Source: an uncultured Eubacteriales bacterium
Lineage (GTDB): Bacteria; Bacillota; Clostridia; Oscillospirales; Acutalibacteraceae
Direction of reading: 5' to 3'
Assembly: GCA_934464615.1 (NCBI GenBank)
Contig: CAKSKA010000003.1
Span: 62,001-126,000 of the forward strand
Length of the DNA stretch: 64,000 nt
The notes below the pieces were generated by a model. That model did no database searches. It saw only the letters and a program-made list of their open reading frames with translations, and had not been told where the DNA came from. Positions 16,723 to 26,415 of this stretch are shown here, in pieces. Positions within the stretch are counted from its first letter, which is position 1. Each line of letters starts with the position of its first letter. Position numbers and translations under genes: made by a program.

Positions 16723-17664
16723 TTAACTCTGATGCTGCCGTGTAAATTTTTTCTTTAAAAAACCTTTAGGTAACTGCGAAACCACAATGCCTATAAAAAT
16801 TATAATACAGCCTATGTATTTCCTTGCCGTCATATCTTCATCAATTTTAAACAGCAATCCGCCTATTGCGGCAAAGACCGATTCGGTAGACAGTATTATT
16901 GCAGCGGACGTAGGATCGGCATCACGCTGACCGAGCGCCTGACAGGTATACGCCACACCAGAAGAACCTATGCCCATATAAAGTACCGGAAGTAATGCGC
17001 CGGACAATTGTGCGGACATATCCGCAACGCTTACGTTTGAGCGTATAAGCATAACCGCAAATCCCAAAAGCGCGCAGGTTAAAAACTGCACACAGGAAAA
17101 TTTTATTGCGCTTACCTTATTTATGCATAAATCTATAGCAATTATATGGAAAGTCCAAAATACCGCGCCTATTATAAGGATAATATCCGACATTGCAACA
17201 CTGCTCAACCCGTTTGTCACGCTTAACAAATAAAGTCCTACCGTAGCGCATACTGCACCCAGCCATACGTTTATGCCGGTTTTCTTTTTAAACAAAATAA
17301 GGCAGAAAACAGGCACCATTACAGTGTATGTACCGGTTATAAAACCGGCTTTTCCGGCATTTGGGTTTAAGTTTATGCCATACTGCTGTAAAACAGATGC
17401 CGTAAACAGTATTGTACCGCAAAGCATACCGTAAAGTACGGTTTTTTTCATATCCACGGGTATTAACTGTTCTTTTTCCTTTCGGTTTTCAAACAAAAAT
17501 ATTATGGGTAAAAGGGAGATACCGCCTAATAAATATCTTACCCCCATAAGAAGAAATGTATCAATTTTATCTGCGGCATCGCACTGTGCAACAAACGCAA
17601 AACCCCATATTATTGCCGTTAACCACAAAAAGATGTTTGCTTTTACTTTTTTTATATTTGCCAT
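16723..17664 (-). CDS. DMT-superfamily (EamA) transporter
   Basis: 313 residues with about ten membrane helices made of two EamA repeats. The first repeat opens FLWLTAIIWGFAFVAQC and the second contains LYMGIGSSGVAYTCQALGQRDADPTSAAIILSTE-type residues (about 228-260). Such proteins export amino acids or metabolites, and no substrate can be assigned. It lies 11 nt after the MBL hydrolase gene on the same strand and ends in a basic tail. Confidence 0.87.
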   Translation of the reverse strand: MANIKKVKANIFLWLTAIIWGFAFVAQCDAADKIDTFLLMGVRYLLGGISLLPIIFLFENRKEKEQLIPVDMKKTVLYGMLCGTILFTASVLQQYGINLNPNAGKAGFITGTYTVMVPVFCLILFKKKTGINVWLGAVCATVGLYLLSVTNGLSSVAMSDIILIIGAVFWTFHIIAIDLCINKVSAIKFSCVQFLTCALLGFAVMLIRSNVSVADMSAQLSGALLPVLYMGIGSSGVAYTCQALGQRDADPTSAAIILSTESVFAAIGGLLFKIDEDMTARKYIGCIIIFIGIVVSQLPKGFLKKKFTRQHQS

Positions 17665-17675
17665 AATTCCACACT

Positions 17676-18551
17676 CTATCTGTTCAAATGAATTTCCCCA
17701 TCGTTAATATAAAAACATATATCCCCTGATCTGTCTGTACGCAAAACGTCAGCGCCGTTTTGCAGCAAGCGTATCATAACCGATTTATCCGGATGACCGT
17801 AATTGTTGTCGCCTACCGAGATAACTGCGTATGTAGGTTTTGCCGCCGCTAAAAATTCGTTACATGATGAAGTATTGCTTCCGTGATGTCCGACCTTAAG
17901 TACATCGCAGCTTACATCAATATTGTCATGCAGCAATTTTCTTTCAGCGGCAGACTGCGCGTCGCCCATAAACAAAAACTTTTTACCGTTGTTTTCCGCC
18001 ATAATTATTACCGACCTGTTGTTTTCTTCATCCGCGCCGCTATCGGACATAAGCACGGTCAAATCAAAATTTCCGATTTTAACAACCATACCCGGTATCG
18101 GCTCGTAAAACGGTATGTTTTTATCATACACGGCAGATAAAAACAACTCAAACTCCTGCTTGTCGTCATCATCGGACGGAGCAACAGACGACACCACAAC
18201 ATTATTCACTTTAATCTTTGAAAGTATGTATCCGGCACCGCCTATGTGGTCGCTGTGCGGATGCGTAATTATCATGGCATCAAGGTTTTTAACGCCGTAT
18301 TCCCGCAATTTGCGTACAACATTACCTGCGTTGTAACCGGTGGAAGTATCTATAAGTGCGGCTTGTGTTCCGCTTGTTATAAGTATACAGTCCGACTGAC
18401 CGACATCCAATATGCGCACATGATCGCCGAAATCCGAATTAGTGCCCGCATCCGTACTTAAAAGGCACAACATCAGGATAAGCAATGCCGCCATCGCGCC
18501 GACTATTATTTTAATATACAGGGGAATTTTTTGATTGCCGAATAATTTCAC
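17676..18551 (-). CDS. ComEC-like metallo-beta-lactamase fold hydrolase, membrane-anchored
   Basis: 291 residues. One N-terminal transmembrane helix (about residues 12-32) is followed by a metallo-beta-lactamase domain starting VRILDVGQSDCILI. The metal motif HPHSDH is at residues 97-102 and VLKVGHHGS at about 215. This is the domain at the C-terminus of the DNA-uptake protein ComEC, here as a stand-alone extracytoplasmic enzyme, possibly a nuclease or phosphodiesterase. The start is GTG, overlapping the ftsK stop by one base with AGGGGAAG upstream. Confidence 0.82.
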   Translation of the reverse strand: MKLFGNQKIPLYIKIIVGAMAALLILMLCLLSTDAGTNSDFGDHVRILDVGQSDCILITSGTQAALIDTSTGYNAGNVVRKLREYGVKNLDAMIITHPHSDHIGGAGYILSKIKVNNVVVSSVAPSDDDDKQEFELFLSAVYDKNIPFYEPIPGMVVKIGNFDLTVLMSDSGADEENNRSVIIMAENNGKKFLFMGDAQSAAERKLLHDNIDVSCDVLKVGHHGSNTSSCNEFLAAAKPTYAVISVGDNNYGHPDKSVMIRLLQNGADVLRTDRSGDICFYINDGEIHLNR

Positions 18552-20971
18552 TATTCTTCCCCTGCCCGTTTCTCCAACAGCTGCTCTTTGCTCATCAAAA
18601 CTTGACGCGGTTTTGCGCCCTCATGCGGTCCGACTATTCCGCGTTCTTCCATTACGTCTATTAAACGCGCAGCCCTTGCATAACCGAGTTTCAGCTTACG
18701 CTGTAAAAGCGAAGTCGATGCCTGACCGAGTTCCACAACCGTATCTATTGCTTGGGAAAGCATCGGATCATCGTCACCGTTATCACCGTCATCACTTGAA
18801 ATTTTCTGTTTGTTGTCAAGTGCTGCCTGACGCTCAATCTCGCTGATAACATCTTCGTCATAATCGCTTGAATGGTCGCCCTTTATGTAATCAACAACCG
18901 CTTCTACTTCACTGTCGCTTACAAAACAGCCTTGTAAACGGCTGGGTTTTGACGCACCTACGGGGTTAAACAGCATATCACCTTTTCCAAGCAATTTTTC
19001 CGCACCGCTTACATCAAGTATTGTACGGCTGTCCACCTGACTTGATACCGCAAATGCAATACGCGTGGGTATATTTGCTTTAATAACACCTGTGACAACA
19101 TCAACCGACGGGCGCTGTGTGGCTATGAGCAAATGCATTCCTGCGGCACGCGCTTTAGCGGCTATACGGTTTATGGAATCCTCCACCTCTCTCGGTGAAG
19201 TCATCATAAGGTCTGCCAACTCATCAATAATTATGACTATATGCGGCATTTTCTTAAGTTCTTCATTATCGGGATTATTTTCCACAAATCTGTTATAGCC
19301 CGCAATATCCCTTACGCCGTTATCGGCAAAAAGCCTGTACCTTTTTTCCATTTCGGTAACCGCCCAGCCAAGCGCTCCGGCGGCTTTTCGCGGCTCGGTA
19401 ACAACAGGCACCAGCAGGTGCGGAATACCGTTGTAAACGCCGAGTTCAACAACTTTGGGATCTATCATAAGCAACTTTACTTCATCCGGTGTTGCTTTGT
19501 AAAGCAGACTTATTATAATTGAATTTATGCAAACCGATTTACCCGAACCTGTAGCACCGGCTATAAGGCCGTGCGGCATTTTTGCAATATCGGTTACTAC
19601 CGCGTTGCCGCCTATATCCTTACCCAAAGCCACAGTCAGCTTGCTTTTTGAACTTGTAAACAAAGGTGAATCTATAATTTCCCTTACGCCCACGGTATTG
19701 CAGTTTTTATTGGGTACTTCAATTCCCACTGCAGCCTTATTCGGTATAGGCGCCTCAATTCTCACACCGGCAGCGGCAAGATTAAGTGCTATATCGTCTG
19801 CAAGATTGGTGATTTTGCTGATTTTAACACCGGCACAAGGCTGCAATTCATAGCGTGTTACGGTAGGTCCTCTGCTTATATCGACAATTCTTGTTTCAAC
19901 ACCGAAACTGCGCAGTGTGTCCACAAGGTGTGCGGCAGTTGTATCAAGGTCCGCGCCGCTTGCGGCGGAATTTTCAAACACAGGCGGTTTAAGTAACGAT
20001 ATAGGCGGAAATTTATATCCGTTATCGTCTGTCAGTGAAATTGTGTTTTCCTTCTGCGCATTTTCAACTTCCTCTATTAAATCCTGACGTGTCTTGCTGT
20101 CCAGTTTTTCACGTTTTTTCTTATCAATTTCATTTTTTGTTTCCTGCAGTGCGGAATCGATTTTTTCCTGTGTTACTTCAATCGCATCGTCTTGTGTTTC
20201 AATGTTTCCGTCTGCGGAAATTCCGTTATACGTTTCAACAACTTTCTTCTGTTTACCCTCAAGCCCTTCCGTATCCACCTTACGTTTTTCGGGTATGTCG
20301 TCAACAGGTATGTCAATCTGCGCCATACGGCGTTTATGTTCTTCTTCGCTTTCGCGATTTTTTTCCGCGCGTCTGTTAAAATTATCTTCGGCGTGGTTTT
20401 CAATCTTTTTAACCGGATGTGCCAGCGCTTTAAACAAATTAATAAGCGTGGTGCCGGTTATTATCATAACCATTACAAATATTACAAGCACTATCGTTAT
20501 CGAGGATCCGGGATTACCGAGCAGCGAAAACGGACGGCTTACCAGCGCGCCTAAAAATCCGCCGCTGTGCAAAAGCTGCCCCGATTTATATGCTGCGCTT
20601 AAATACTCAAAAAATCCGTTATACGGGGCGGCGGTAAAAATATCTACGGCAGCGCTTATAAGCACTATAAGCACGGTAGACTCAATAACCTTTGCCGTTA
20701 TTGAACCGTAAAACTTGTCCATAGCGTAAAACACGGCTATAAATCCCAATAAAATAGGGTAGCCGTATGCCGTTACACCGAATATTCCAAACATAACATT
20801 ATGTAAACCAAGCCACAACTTATCTCCCTTAATAAGCGTTACACAAAGGAAAAAAATTGCAACCGCAAACCATACTATAGACAGTATTTGTCTTTTAGCG
20901 CTGTTTGCTGCTTTTGTGTCGCTGCGTGTCTGCGGCGTACTTTTTTTACGTCCGGTTTTTTTTGCTGCCAT
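18551..20971 (-). CDS. FtsK/SpoIIIE family DNA translocase
   Basis: 806 residues. Four N-terminal membrane helices (residues about 25-180), a charged linker (about 190-320), then the motor: Walker A GATGSGKSVCINS at about residue 460, Walker B IVIIIDELADLMM, and the C-terminal winged-helix gamma domain that reads KOPS/SRS sequences (about residues 740-800, LLQRKLKLGYARAARLIDVME). It pumps chromosomal DNA through the septum during division or sporulation. Its place next to a tepA-like gene matches spoIIIE in Bacillus, but vegetative FtsK function is equally possible. Confidence 0.93.
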   Translation of the reverse strand: MAAKKTGRKKSTPQTRSDTKAANSAKRQILSIVWFAVAIFFLCVTLIKGDKLWLGLHNVMFGIFGVTAYGYPILLGFIAVFYAMDKFYGSITAKVIESTVLIVLISAAVDIFTAAPYNGFFEYLSAAYKSGQLLHSGGFLGALVSRPFSLLGNPGSSITIVLVIFVMVMIITGTTLINLFKALAHPVKKIENHAEDNFNRRAEKNRESEEEHKRRMAQIDIPVDDIPEKRKVDTEGLEGKQKKVVETYNGISADGNIETQDDAIEVTQEKIDSALQETKNEIDKKKREKLDSKTRQDLIEEVENAQKENTISLTDDNGYKFPPISLLKPPVFENSAASGADLDTTAAHLVDTLRSFGVETRIVDISRGPTVTRYELQPCAGVKISKITNLADDIALNLAAAGVRIEAPIPNKAAVGIEVPNKNCNTVGVREIIDSPLFTSSKSKLTVALGKDIGGNAVVTDIAKMPHGLIAGATGSGKSVCINSIIISLLYKATPDEVKLLMIDPKVVELGVYNGIPHLLVPVVTEPRKAAGALGWAVTEMEKRYRLFADNGVRDIAGYNRFVENNPDNEELKKMPHIVIIIDELADLMMTSPREVEDSINRIAAKARAAGMHLLIATQRPSVDVVTGVIKANIPTRIAFAVSSQVDSRTILDVSGAEKLLGKGDMLFNPVGASKPSRLQGCFVSDSEVEAVVDYIKGDHSSDYDEDVISEIERQAALDNKQKISSDDGDNGDDDPMLSQAIDTVVELGQASTSLLQRKLKLGYARAARLIDVMEERGIVGPHEGAKPRQVLMSKEQLLEKRAGEE

Positions 20972-21017
20972 TTTTAAACCTCACTTATTATGTAAGTTCC
21001 GCAAGCGGAACAATATT

Positions 21018-21713
21018 TTATTTGCTTTTATCCTTATCTATCATTTCGTAAAGGCATTCTATTACATCCGATAAATTACCGAGACTGTCAATAAGCCCTT
21101 CCTTCACGGCTTTTTCGCCGTCAAGCACAGATCCGACATCCGTAACCAGTTCTCCTGTGTTCATCATAAGTTCCGAAAAGCGTTGTGCCGTAATGTTTGA
21201 ATTTGCGGTTACAAATCCCGTAATTCTGTCCTGCATACGTTCAAAATGATTCATCATCTGCGGAACGCCGAGTACAAGTCCGTTCATACGCACGGGATGT
21301 ATCGTCATGGTTGCGGAAGGCACTATAAACGACTTTTTTGCCGCTACCGCAAGCGGCACGCCTATAGAATGTCCGCCGCCGAGTACCAGCGATACCGTCG
21401 GTTTTTTCATCCCTGCTATTAATTCGGCTATTGCAAGTCCCGCTTCCACATCACCGCCGACGGTATTCAAAATTATAATAATGCCGTCTATGTTTTTGTC
21501 CTGCTCAAGTGCCACCAACTGCGGAATAACATGCTCATACTTCGTGGTTTTTGTTTGTTCCGGCAAAGCGGTGTGGCCTTCGATTTCACCTATTACGGTA
21601 AGGCAAAAAACGGTGTGCCCGTCCGACTTTACGCTGACGGATCCCATTTCCTTTATCTGTTTTGCAATATCTTCTTCGGATAAATTATCATTATTTTTTT
21701 CATCTTTTTTCAT
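21018..21713 (-). CDS. tepA: ClpP-class serine protease, TepA-like
   Basis: 231 residues with a ClpP fold. NTVGGDVEAGLAIAELI forms the oxyanion region, GGGHSIGVPLAVAA carries the nucleophile serine (about residue 117), and TIHPVR carries the histidine. The GHS serine motif distinguishes TepA/YmfB from true ClpP (typically ASM). In Bacillus, TepA is encoded beside spoIIIE and was linked to protein export and processing of SASP-type substrates; the same gene pair is seen here. A small CCGATAA/TTATCGG hairpin lies just before its ribosome binding site (21724-21742). Confidence 0.85.
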   Translation of the reverse strand: MKKDEKNNDNLSEEDIAKQIKEMGSVSVKSDGHTVFCLTVIGEIEGHTALPEQTKTTKYEHVIPQLVALEQDKNIDGIIIILNTVGGDVEAGLAIAELIAGMKKPTVSLVLGGGHSIGVPLAVAAKKSFIVPSATMTIHPVRMNGLVLGVPQMMNHFERMQDRITGFVTANSNITAQRFSELMMNTGELVTDVGSVLDGEKAVKEGLIDSLGNLSDVIECLYEMIDKDKSK

Positions 21714-21766
21714 ACAAATTCCCCCGATAAATATATTATCGGAAAAAATTGCTTAAAGATACATTA

Positions 21767-21795
21767 ATTATACTATTTTTTTCAAATGAATTCAA
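21767..21795 (-). promoter_or_regulatory. Sigma-A promoter of the tepA-ftsK segment
   Basis: Minus strand: TTGAAT (21790-21795), 17-nt spacer, TATAAT (21767-21772). Confidence 0.7.
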
Positions 21796-21810
21796 GTATA
21801 TAATACACAA

Positions 21811-21836
21811 AAAGCAGGGCTTTAATGCCCTGCTTT
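21811..21836 (-). terminator. Terminator of the ctsR-mcsA-mcsB-clpC operon
   Basis: AAAGCAGGGC (21811-21820) pairs with GCCCTGCTTT (21827-21836). The clpC stop codon lies in the loop and a T-rich tract follows. Confidence 0.8.
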
Positions 21837-24281
21837 AATACTGTTTTTAAATACAAATTCGCCGTCTTCAAACACGCATACAAGTTCATCGCCCGTTTTA
21901 ATGCTTGAATCCAAAATCCGTTCGCTTATAACATCTTCAATTTTGCTTTGTATTGCCCGACGCAGCGGTCGTGCGCCGTAAACATCGTCATATCCGGCAA
22001 GCGCAACTTCGGTTACAGCCGATTTGTCAAAAGTCATATCTATTCCGAGGTCTTTAAGACGCTTAGACAGTTTTTCCAACATCTTTCCGGCAATCAGTTC
22101 AATATCGTCACGGGTTAATTTGCGGAATACTATAATATCGTCTATACGGTTTAAAAATTCCGGTCTGAACGCCTTTTTTAGTTCTTCAAGCACCGTAGTA
22201 CGTATTTTATTGTAGTCGGAATCGGTACTGCCGACTTCCGCCGCAAATCCAAACGCCGTCTTTTTATCGGTTATAAGTCTTGCGCCGATATTTGACGTCA
22301 TTATAACCACCGTGTTTTTAAAATTAACCTTTCTGCCTTGAGAATCGGTAAGCACGCCGTCGTCGAGTATCTGGAGCAATATGTTGAACACATCGGGATG
22401 TGCTTTTTCAATTTCATCAAACAGCACTACGGAGTACGGATTACGCCTTACTTTTTCTGTAAGCTGTCCGCCCTCGTCAAATCCTACATATCCGGGCGGT
22501 GAACCTATAAGACGGGAAACCGTATGTTTTTCCATATATTCCGACATATCAAGCTTAATAATTGCGTTTTCGCTGCCGAACATTGCCTGCGCCAACGCTT
22601 TGCAAAGTTCGGTTTTACCGACACCCGTAGGTCCTAAAAATATAAATGAACCTATAGGCCTGTTGGGATCTTTAAGTCCTACCCTGCCGCGCCTTATAGC
22701 CCTTGAAAGCGAAACCACAGCTTCGTCCTGACCTACAATGCGCTTATGCAGCACGCTTTCCATTTTAAGCAGTCTTTCGCTTTCCTCCTGCGTCAGCTGC
22801 GTTACCGGCACGCCCGTCCATTCCGATACGATTTTTGCAATATCTTCTGCGTCAATGCTGCCTATATATCCTGCATTTTCGGCATGCCATTTTTGTTGCT
22901 GTTCACGCTGCTTTTCCATCAACTCGTTCAGTCTATCACGCAGCTGTGCTGCCTTTTCAAACTGTTGGTCTTCAATGGCGGCATTCTTTTCCTTTTCAAT
23001 TTGCTCGATTTCCTCGCGGTTTTTCTTAAGTTCCTCGGGATGTCCCGATTTCTCAAGCCGAACTTTAGAGCATGCCTCGTCAATCAGGTCAATTGCCTTA
23101 TCGGGCAAAAATCTGTCATTAATATATCTGTCGGACAATTTTACCGCGGCCTCTATTGCACCGTCGCTGATTTCAACTTTATGGTGCGCCTCATACCGTT
23201 CTTTAAGACCTTTAAGTATAAGCACCGCGTCGGTGTCGCTCGGTTCCGATACCATAACCGGCTGAAAACGCCTTTCAAGCGCCGCGTCTTTTTCAATATT
23301 TTTGCGGTATTCGGATATAGTGGTAGCGCCTATAACCTGTAATTCTCCGCGTGCCAAAGACGGCTTTAAAATGTTTGCGGCATCGGTAGCCCCCTCTGCC
23401 GCTCCGGCGCCTATAAGATTATGCACTTCGTCTATAAACAGTATTATGTCGTCGCGGTTGCGCACTTCGTCTATAACCGCTTTAATGCGTTCCTCAAAAT
23501 CCCCGCGGTATTTTGTGCCTGCCACCATACCGGTTAAATCAAGCGATACAACCCTTTTGTTTTCAAGCATATCGGGCACTTCGCCCTGTGCGATTTTAAG
23601 TGCAAGTCCCTCGGCTATTGCGGTTTTGCCGACGCCCGGCTCGCCTATCAAGCACGGATTGTTCTTAGTCCTGCGGCAAAGTATCTGCATTACCCTGTCT
23701 ATTTCCGAATTTCTGCCTATAACGGGATCCAATTTACCTTTTTTGGCCTCTTCTGTAAGGTCCCTGCCGTACTTTTTAAGTGTAGGCGCGTTATTGTCGC
23801 TGCTGCGCGGTGTTTCGGTATTATCCTGATAATCGTTTTCAATTCCCGACGCTTTAAGTGCGGCGGAAGTAAGGACTGCCACATCTGCACCCAACTGCTT
23901 TAAATAACGTATTGCGTAACTGTCGTTTTCGCTTAATAACGCTATAAGCAAATGCTCTGTACCTATAAGTGTCTTATTAAGGTTTTTGCATCCTGTTGCG
24001 GCTACGGATATAACGTTTTTCGCCCGCGGTGTAAAATAGTCGGGAGAAAGCGACGTAGGCGTTCCGAATCCCACGGTTGTACGCATAAGGTCTTCTATTT
24101 TTTCGGGTGTAATATTATTTTTTGAAAGTACAGCGGCAGCCACACTGCCCGAAACTTTTGAAAGTCCCAGCAATATGTGTTCGCTTCCTATATAAGTGTG
24201 TCCCATAATTTCCGCGGAATTGACCGCATGGTTAAGGGCTTCGTTTGCTTTGGGGGTAAATCCGTCAAATTTATATTTCAT
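21822..24281 (-). CDS. clpC: ATP-dependent Clp protease ATP-binding subunit ClpC
   Basis: An 819-residue Hsp100 unfoldase that feeds substrates, including arginine-phosphorylated proteins, to ClpP. Two N-terminal Clp repeats (about residues 1-145) bind adaptors and phosphoarginine. AAA1 has Walker A GEPGVGKTAIAEG (about 215), the middle domain contains a UVR-like AAQLRDRLNELMEKQ (about 445), and AAA2 has GPTGVGKTELCKA (about 555). The C-terminal ClpB-D2 domain closes the protein. It is the last gene of the CtsR operon. Confidence 0.97.
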   Translation of the reverse strand: MKYKFDGFTPKANEALNHAVNSAEIMGHTYIGSEHILLGLSKVSGSVAAAVLSKNNITPEKIEDLMRTTVGFGTPTSLSPDYFTPRAKNVISVAATGCKNLNKTLIGTEHLLIALLSENDSYAIRYLKQLGADVAVLTSAALKASGIENDYQDNTETPRSSDNNAPTLKKYGRDLTEEAKKGKLDPVIGRNSEIDRVMQILCRRTKNNPCLIGEPGVGKTAIAEGLALKIAQGEVPDMLENKRVVSLDLTGMVAGTKYRGDFEERIKAVIDEVRNRDDIILFIDEVHNLIGAGAAEGATDAANILKPSLARGELQVIGATTISEYRKNIEKDAALERRFQPVMVSEPSDTDAVLILKGLKERYEAHHKVEISDGAIEAAVKLSDRYINDRFLPDKAIDLIDEACSKVRLEKSGHPEELKKNREEIEQIEKEKNAAIEDQQFEKAAQLRDRLNELMEKQREQQQKWHAENAGYIGSIDAEDIAKIVSEWTGVPVTQLTQEESERLLKMESVLHKRIVGQDEAVVSLSRAIRRGRVGLKDPNRPIGSFIFLGPTGVGKTELCKALAQAMFGSENAIIKLDMSEYMEKHTVSRLIGSPPGYVGFDEGGQLTEKVRRNPYSVVLFDEIEKAHPDVFNILLQILDDGVLTDSQGRKVNFKNTVVIMTSNIGARLITDKKTAFGFAAEVGSTDSDYNKIRTTVLEELKKAFRPEFLNRIDDIIVFRKLTRDDIELIAGKMLEKLSKRLKDLGIDMTFDKSAVTEVALAGYDDVYGARPLRRAIQSKIEDVISERILDSSIKTGDELVCVFEDGEFVFKNSIKAGH

Positions 24282-24300
24282 AAAATCACCTGCTTATATA

Positions 24301-25305
24301 TTACAGTAATTCCCTTATATACTCGGCGCGTTTTTCGTCAAGCCGTTTCACATCCGCATCCGGATACATAAGCATCAGCATATGCGGCTGTGCCTGTATT
24401 AAAATTTTTACGGGGATATATTTCGGTATATCAAGTATTCCTGACGATACACCGAGATTTACAAGGGAAATATAGTTCATCATTTCGTCTGTGCTGAGTT
24501 TTCTTGCATACTTAAGTATGCCGTATGCCCTGCAAACACTGTCGGTAAGTTCGGTTAAATCGGTATTTTTGCGTGCATCTCTTTCTTTTTCTATTATTTG
24601 GTGCGCTATGGTTTTTAAATTATTAAGCGCATCTTTTTCGGATATACCAAGCGTTATTTGGTTTGAAAGCTGATACAGACCTGCCGACGATTTGCTTCCC
24701 TCCCCGTATATTCCGCGGACAGTAAATCCTATTTTATTTAACGATTCGCTTATATATCTTATTGCGCCGGTTGCTTCAAGCAGCGGCAAATGCAGCATTA
24801 CCGAAGCCCTCATTCCCGTACCCAAATTTGTAGGACATTCGGTAAGAAATCCCAGTTGTGTGTCAAACGCAAAATGCAATTTGGAATTCAGCAAACTGTC
24901 AAGTTTATCGGCGGTTTCATAAGCGCGGTCAAGTTCTGTACCGTTATACATAACCTGTATGCGTATGTGGTCCTCTTCGCCTATCATTACACAAACCGAT
25001 TCGTCGTCCGAAATAATTATTGCCTTGTTTTTTCGGTTTAATGCAAATTCGGGACTTATAAGGTGCCTTTCCACCATTGCCTTTACCTGAATGTCCGGAA
25101 CGCTGTTCATACTTATAAACTTTAAACTGTTTGCAAAGGGCGTATTGCTCTGTGCAACCGCCGCCTTTACCTTTTCACAAAGGGAATCAAACATTTCGTC
25201 CGTCATAAGTGCCGGAAAAGGATACCCTTCAACATTTCTTGCAAGCCGTACGCGCGAAGTAACAACTATATCGTCGGCACGGTTTTCATCATTATACCAA
25301 CTCAT
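24301..25305 (-). CDS. mcsB: Protein arginine kinase McsB
   Basis: A 334-residue phosphagen-kinase fold enzyme that phosphorylates arginines on misfolded proteins and on CtsR, marking them for ClpCP. The N-terminal IVVTSRVRLARNVEGYPFP is the nucleotide-contact motif, and LTECPTNLGTGMRASVMLHLP near residue 175 holds the catalytic cysteine. The C-terminal stretch is typical of McsB rather than creatine kinases. It lies 5 nt after mcsA, the usual operon order. Confidence 0.96.
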   Translation of the reverse strand: MSWYNDENRADDIVVTSRVRLARNVEGYPFPALMTDEMFDSLCEKVKAAVAQSNTPFANSLKFISMNSVPDIQVKAMVERHLISPEFALNRKNKAIIISDDESVCVMIGEEDHIRIQVMYNGTELDRAYETADKLDSLLNSKLHFAFDTQLGFLTECPTNLGTGMRASVMLHLPLLEATGAIRYISESLNKIGFTVRGIYGEGSKSSAGLYQLSNQITLGISEKDALNNLKTIAHQIIEKERDARKNTDLTELTDSVCRAYGILKYARKLSTDEMMNYISLVNLGVSSGILDIPKYIPVKILIQAQPHMLMLMYPDADVKRLDEKRAEYIRELL

Positions 25306-25310
25306 TACAG

Positions 25311-25799
25311 TTAATCCTCCTTTTCAATACTGCGTATTTCGTCCCTGACCTGCGCCGCTTTTTCAAACTCTTCCTCTTTAACAAGCAGTTGCAGTTGCTC
25401 TTTAAGCGCGGCAAGTCTTGTCTGGTTGTCAGATACGGCAAGCAATGACGTATTCGGGAATTTGCCTATATGTTTTACATTGCCGTGTATGCGTTTAATA
25501 TACGGCAGCAGCTCTGCCTTAAAGGTTTTATAACATTCGGGACATCCTACCTTGCCCGATTTTATTATATCGTTAAAACTGCTTTTGCAGCATCCGCAAA
25601 CTTTTTTATCCAAAAGTCCGGTATCGGCACAATCGCCGAACATAGACGACAAAATATCCGCAAGCGAATTTGCGTCCTTAGGTACAAGACCTAATTTTGC
25701 CGCACATTCACGGCATAAATGTTTTTGGGTTGCAACGCCGTTTATTACGCGTTTAATATGTGTAGTTGCCTGATTTTTTCCGCAATTTTCACAATACAT
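25311..25799 (-). CDS. mcsA: McsA, activator of McsB
   Basis: 162 residues with zinc-binding CxxC pairs: CENC at 3-6, CREC near 29, CGCC near 69 and CPEC near 87. The C-terminal UVR domain (LAALKEQLQLLVKEEEFEKA) contacts ClpC. McsA activates the McsB kinase and modulates CtsR. It sits 15 nt downstream of ctsR. Confidence 0.95.
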   Translation of the reverse strand: MYCENCGKNQATTHIKRVINGVATQKHLCRECAAKLGLVPKDANSLADILSSMFGDCADTGLLDKKVCGCCKSSFNDIIKSGKVGCPECYKTFKAELLPYIKRIHGNVKHIGKFPNTSLLAVSDNQTRLAALKEQLQLLVKEEEFEKAAQVRDEIRSIEKED

Positions 25800-25814
25800 A
25801 AAAATTCCTCCGAA

Positions 25815-26267
25815 CTAAATTTGTGTAAGCAACATTTGTTTTAATAATGCCGCACGCATGGTGTCCCTGTATTCTACCGGTATGCTGTGCATTACCGAAT
25901 TAGAAGTAGCGCGGTTTATAAGTACGGCTGTTTTTTCGTCAATAACACCGGATTGCAGGCAGTTTTCCACAACTATCCTCGTACTCAGCGGATCAATGGT
26001 ATCCCCCACGGAATTAATAATATGCATAAGCGCAGAAGAACGGTTTACGCGTATTCGTGTTATTTTTATGTAACCGCCGCCGCCGCGTCTGCTTTCAATT
26101 AAATATCCGTGTTCCGGTGTAAAACGGGACGCCAGTACATAATTTATCTGGCTTGGCACGCAGCCTATTGCAGACGCCAATTCGTTACGCTGTATTTCGG
26201 CAATGTTATCTTCCGAAGCATCCAGCATTTGTATAATTTTTTGCGTTATCATATCACTTATACGCAT
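25815..26267 (-). CDS. ctsR: Class III heat-shock repressor CtsR
   Basis: 150 residues. The N-terminal winged helix-turn-helix contains RNELASAIGCVPSQINYVLASRF and the glycine-rich wing RRGGGGYIKI (about residues 60-69) that inserts in the DNA minor groove and senses heat. The C-terminal domain dimerises. It represses its own operon through the heptad operators found directly upstream and is inactivated by McsB and ClpCP. Confidence 0.96.
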   Translation of the reverse strand: MRISDMITQKIIQMLDASEDNIAEIQRNELASAIGCVPSQINYVLASRFTPEHGYLIESRRGGGGYIKITRIRVNRSSALMHIINSVGDTIDPLSTRIVVENCLQSGVIDEKTAVLINRATSNSVMHSIPVEYRDTMRAALLKQMLLTQI

Positions 26268-26282
26268 TTAAGCACCCCGTTT

Positions 26283-26336
26283 TTTGACTTTTACTGACTT
26301 TAAGTATATTATACATCAAAGTCAGGGAAAGTCAAT
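26283..26336 (-). promoter_or_regulatory. ctsR promoter with two CtsR operators
   Basis: Minus-strand TTGACT (26330-26335) and TATAAT (26308-26313) are 16 nt apart. Two sites resemble the CtsR consensus RGTCAAA-NAN-RGTCAAA. AGTCAGTAAAAGTCAAA (26283-26299, minus orientation) lies downstream of the -10. AGTCAGGGAAAGTCAAT (26320-26336, plus orientation) covers the -35. Binding at both would block RNA polymerase. Confidence 0.85.
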
Positions 26337-26415
26337 ACCGTTTTTAAAAATTTACAAAGTAACACAAAGGAAAATTCTACATAGTATGTAATAAAGTTGA
26401 AAGGGGGTTTGTAAA

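Noticed and set aside
22738..23342. Two long plus-strand ORFs opposite clpC
   Set aside because: Antisense shadows created by codon bias; ClpC is unambiguous on the other strand.
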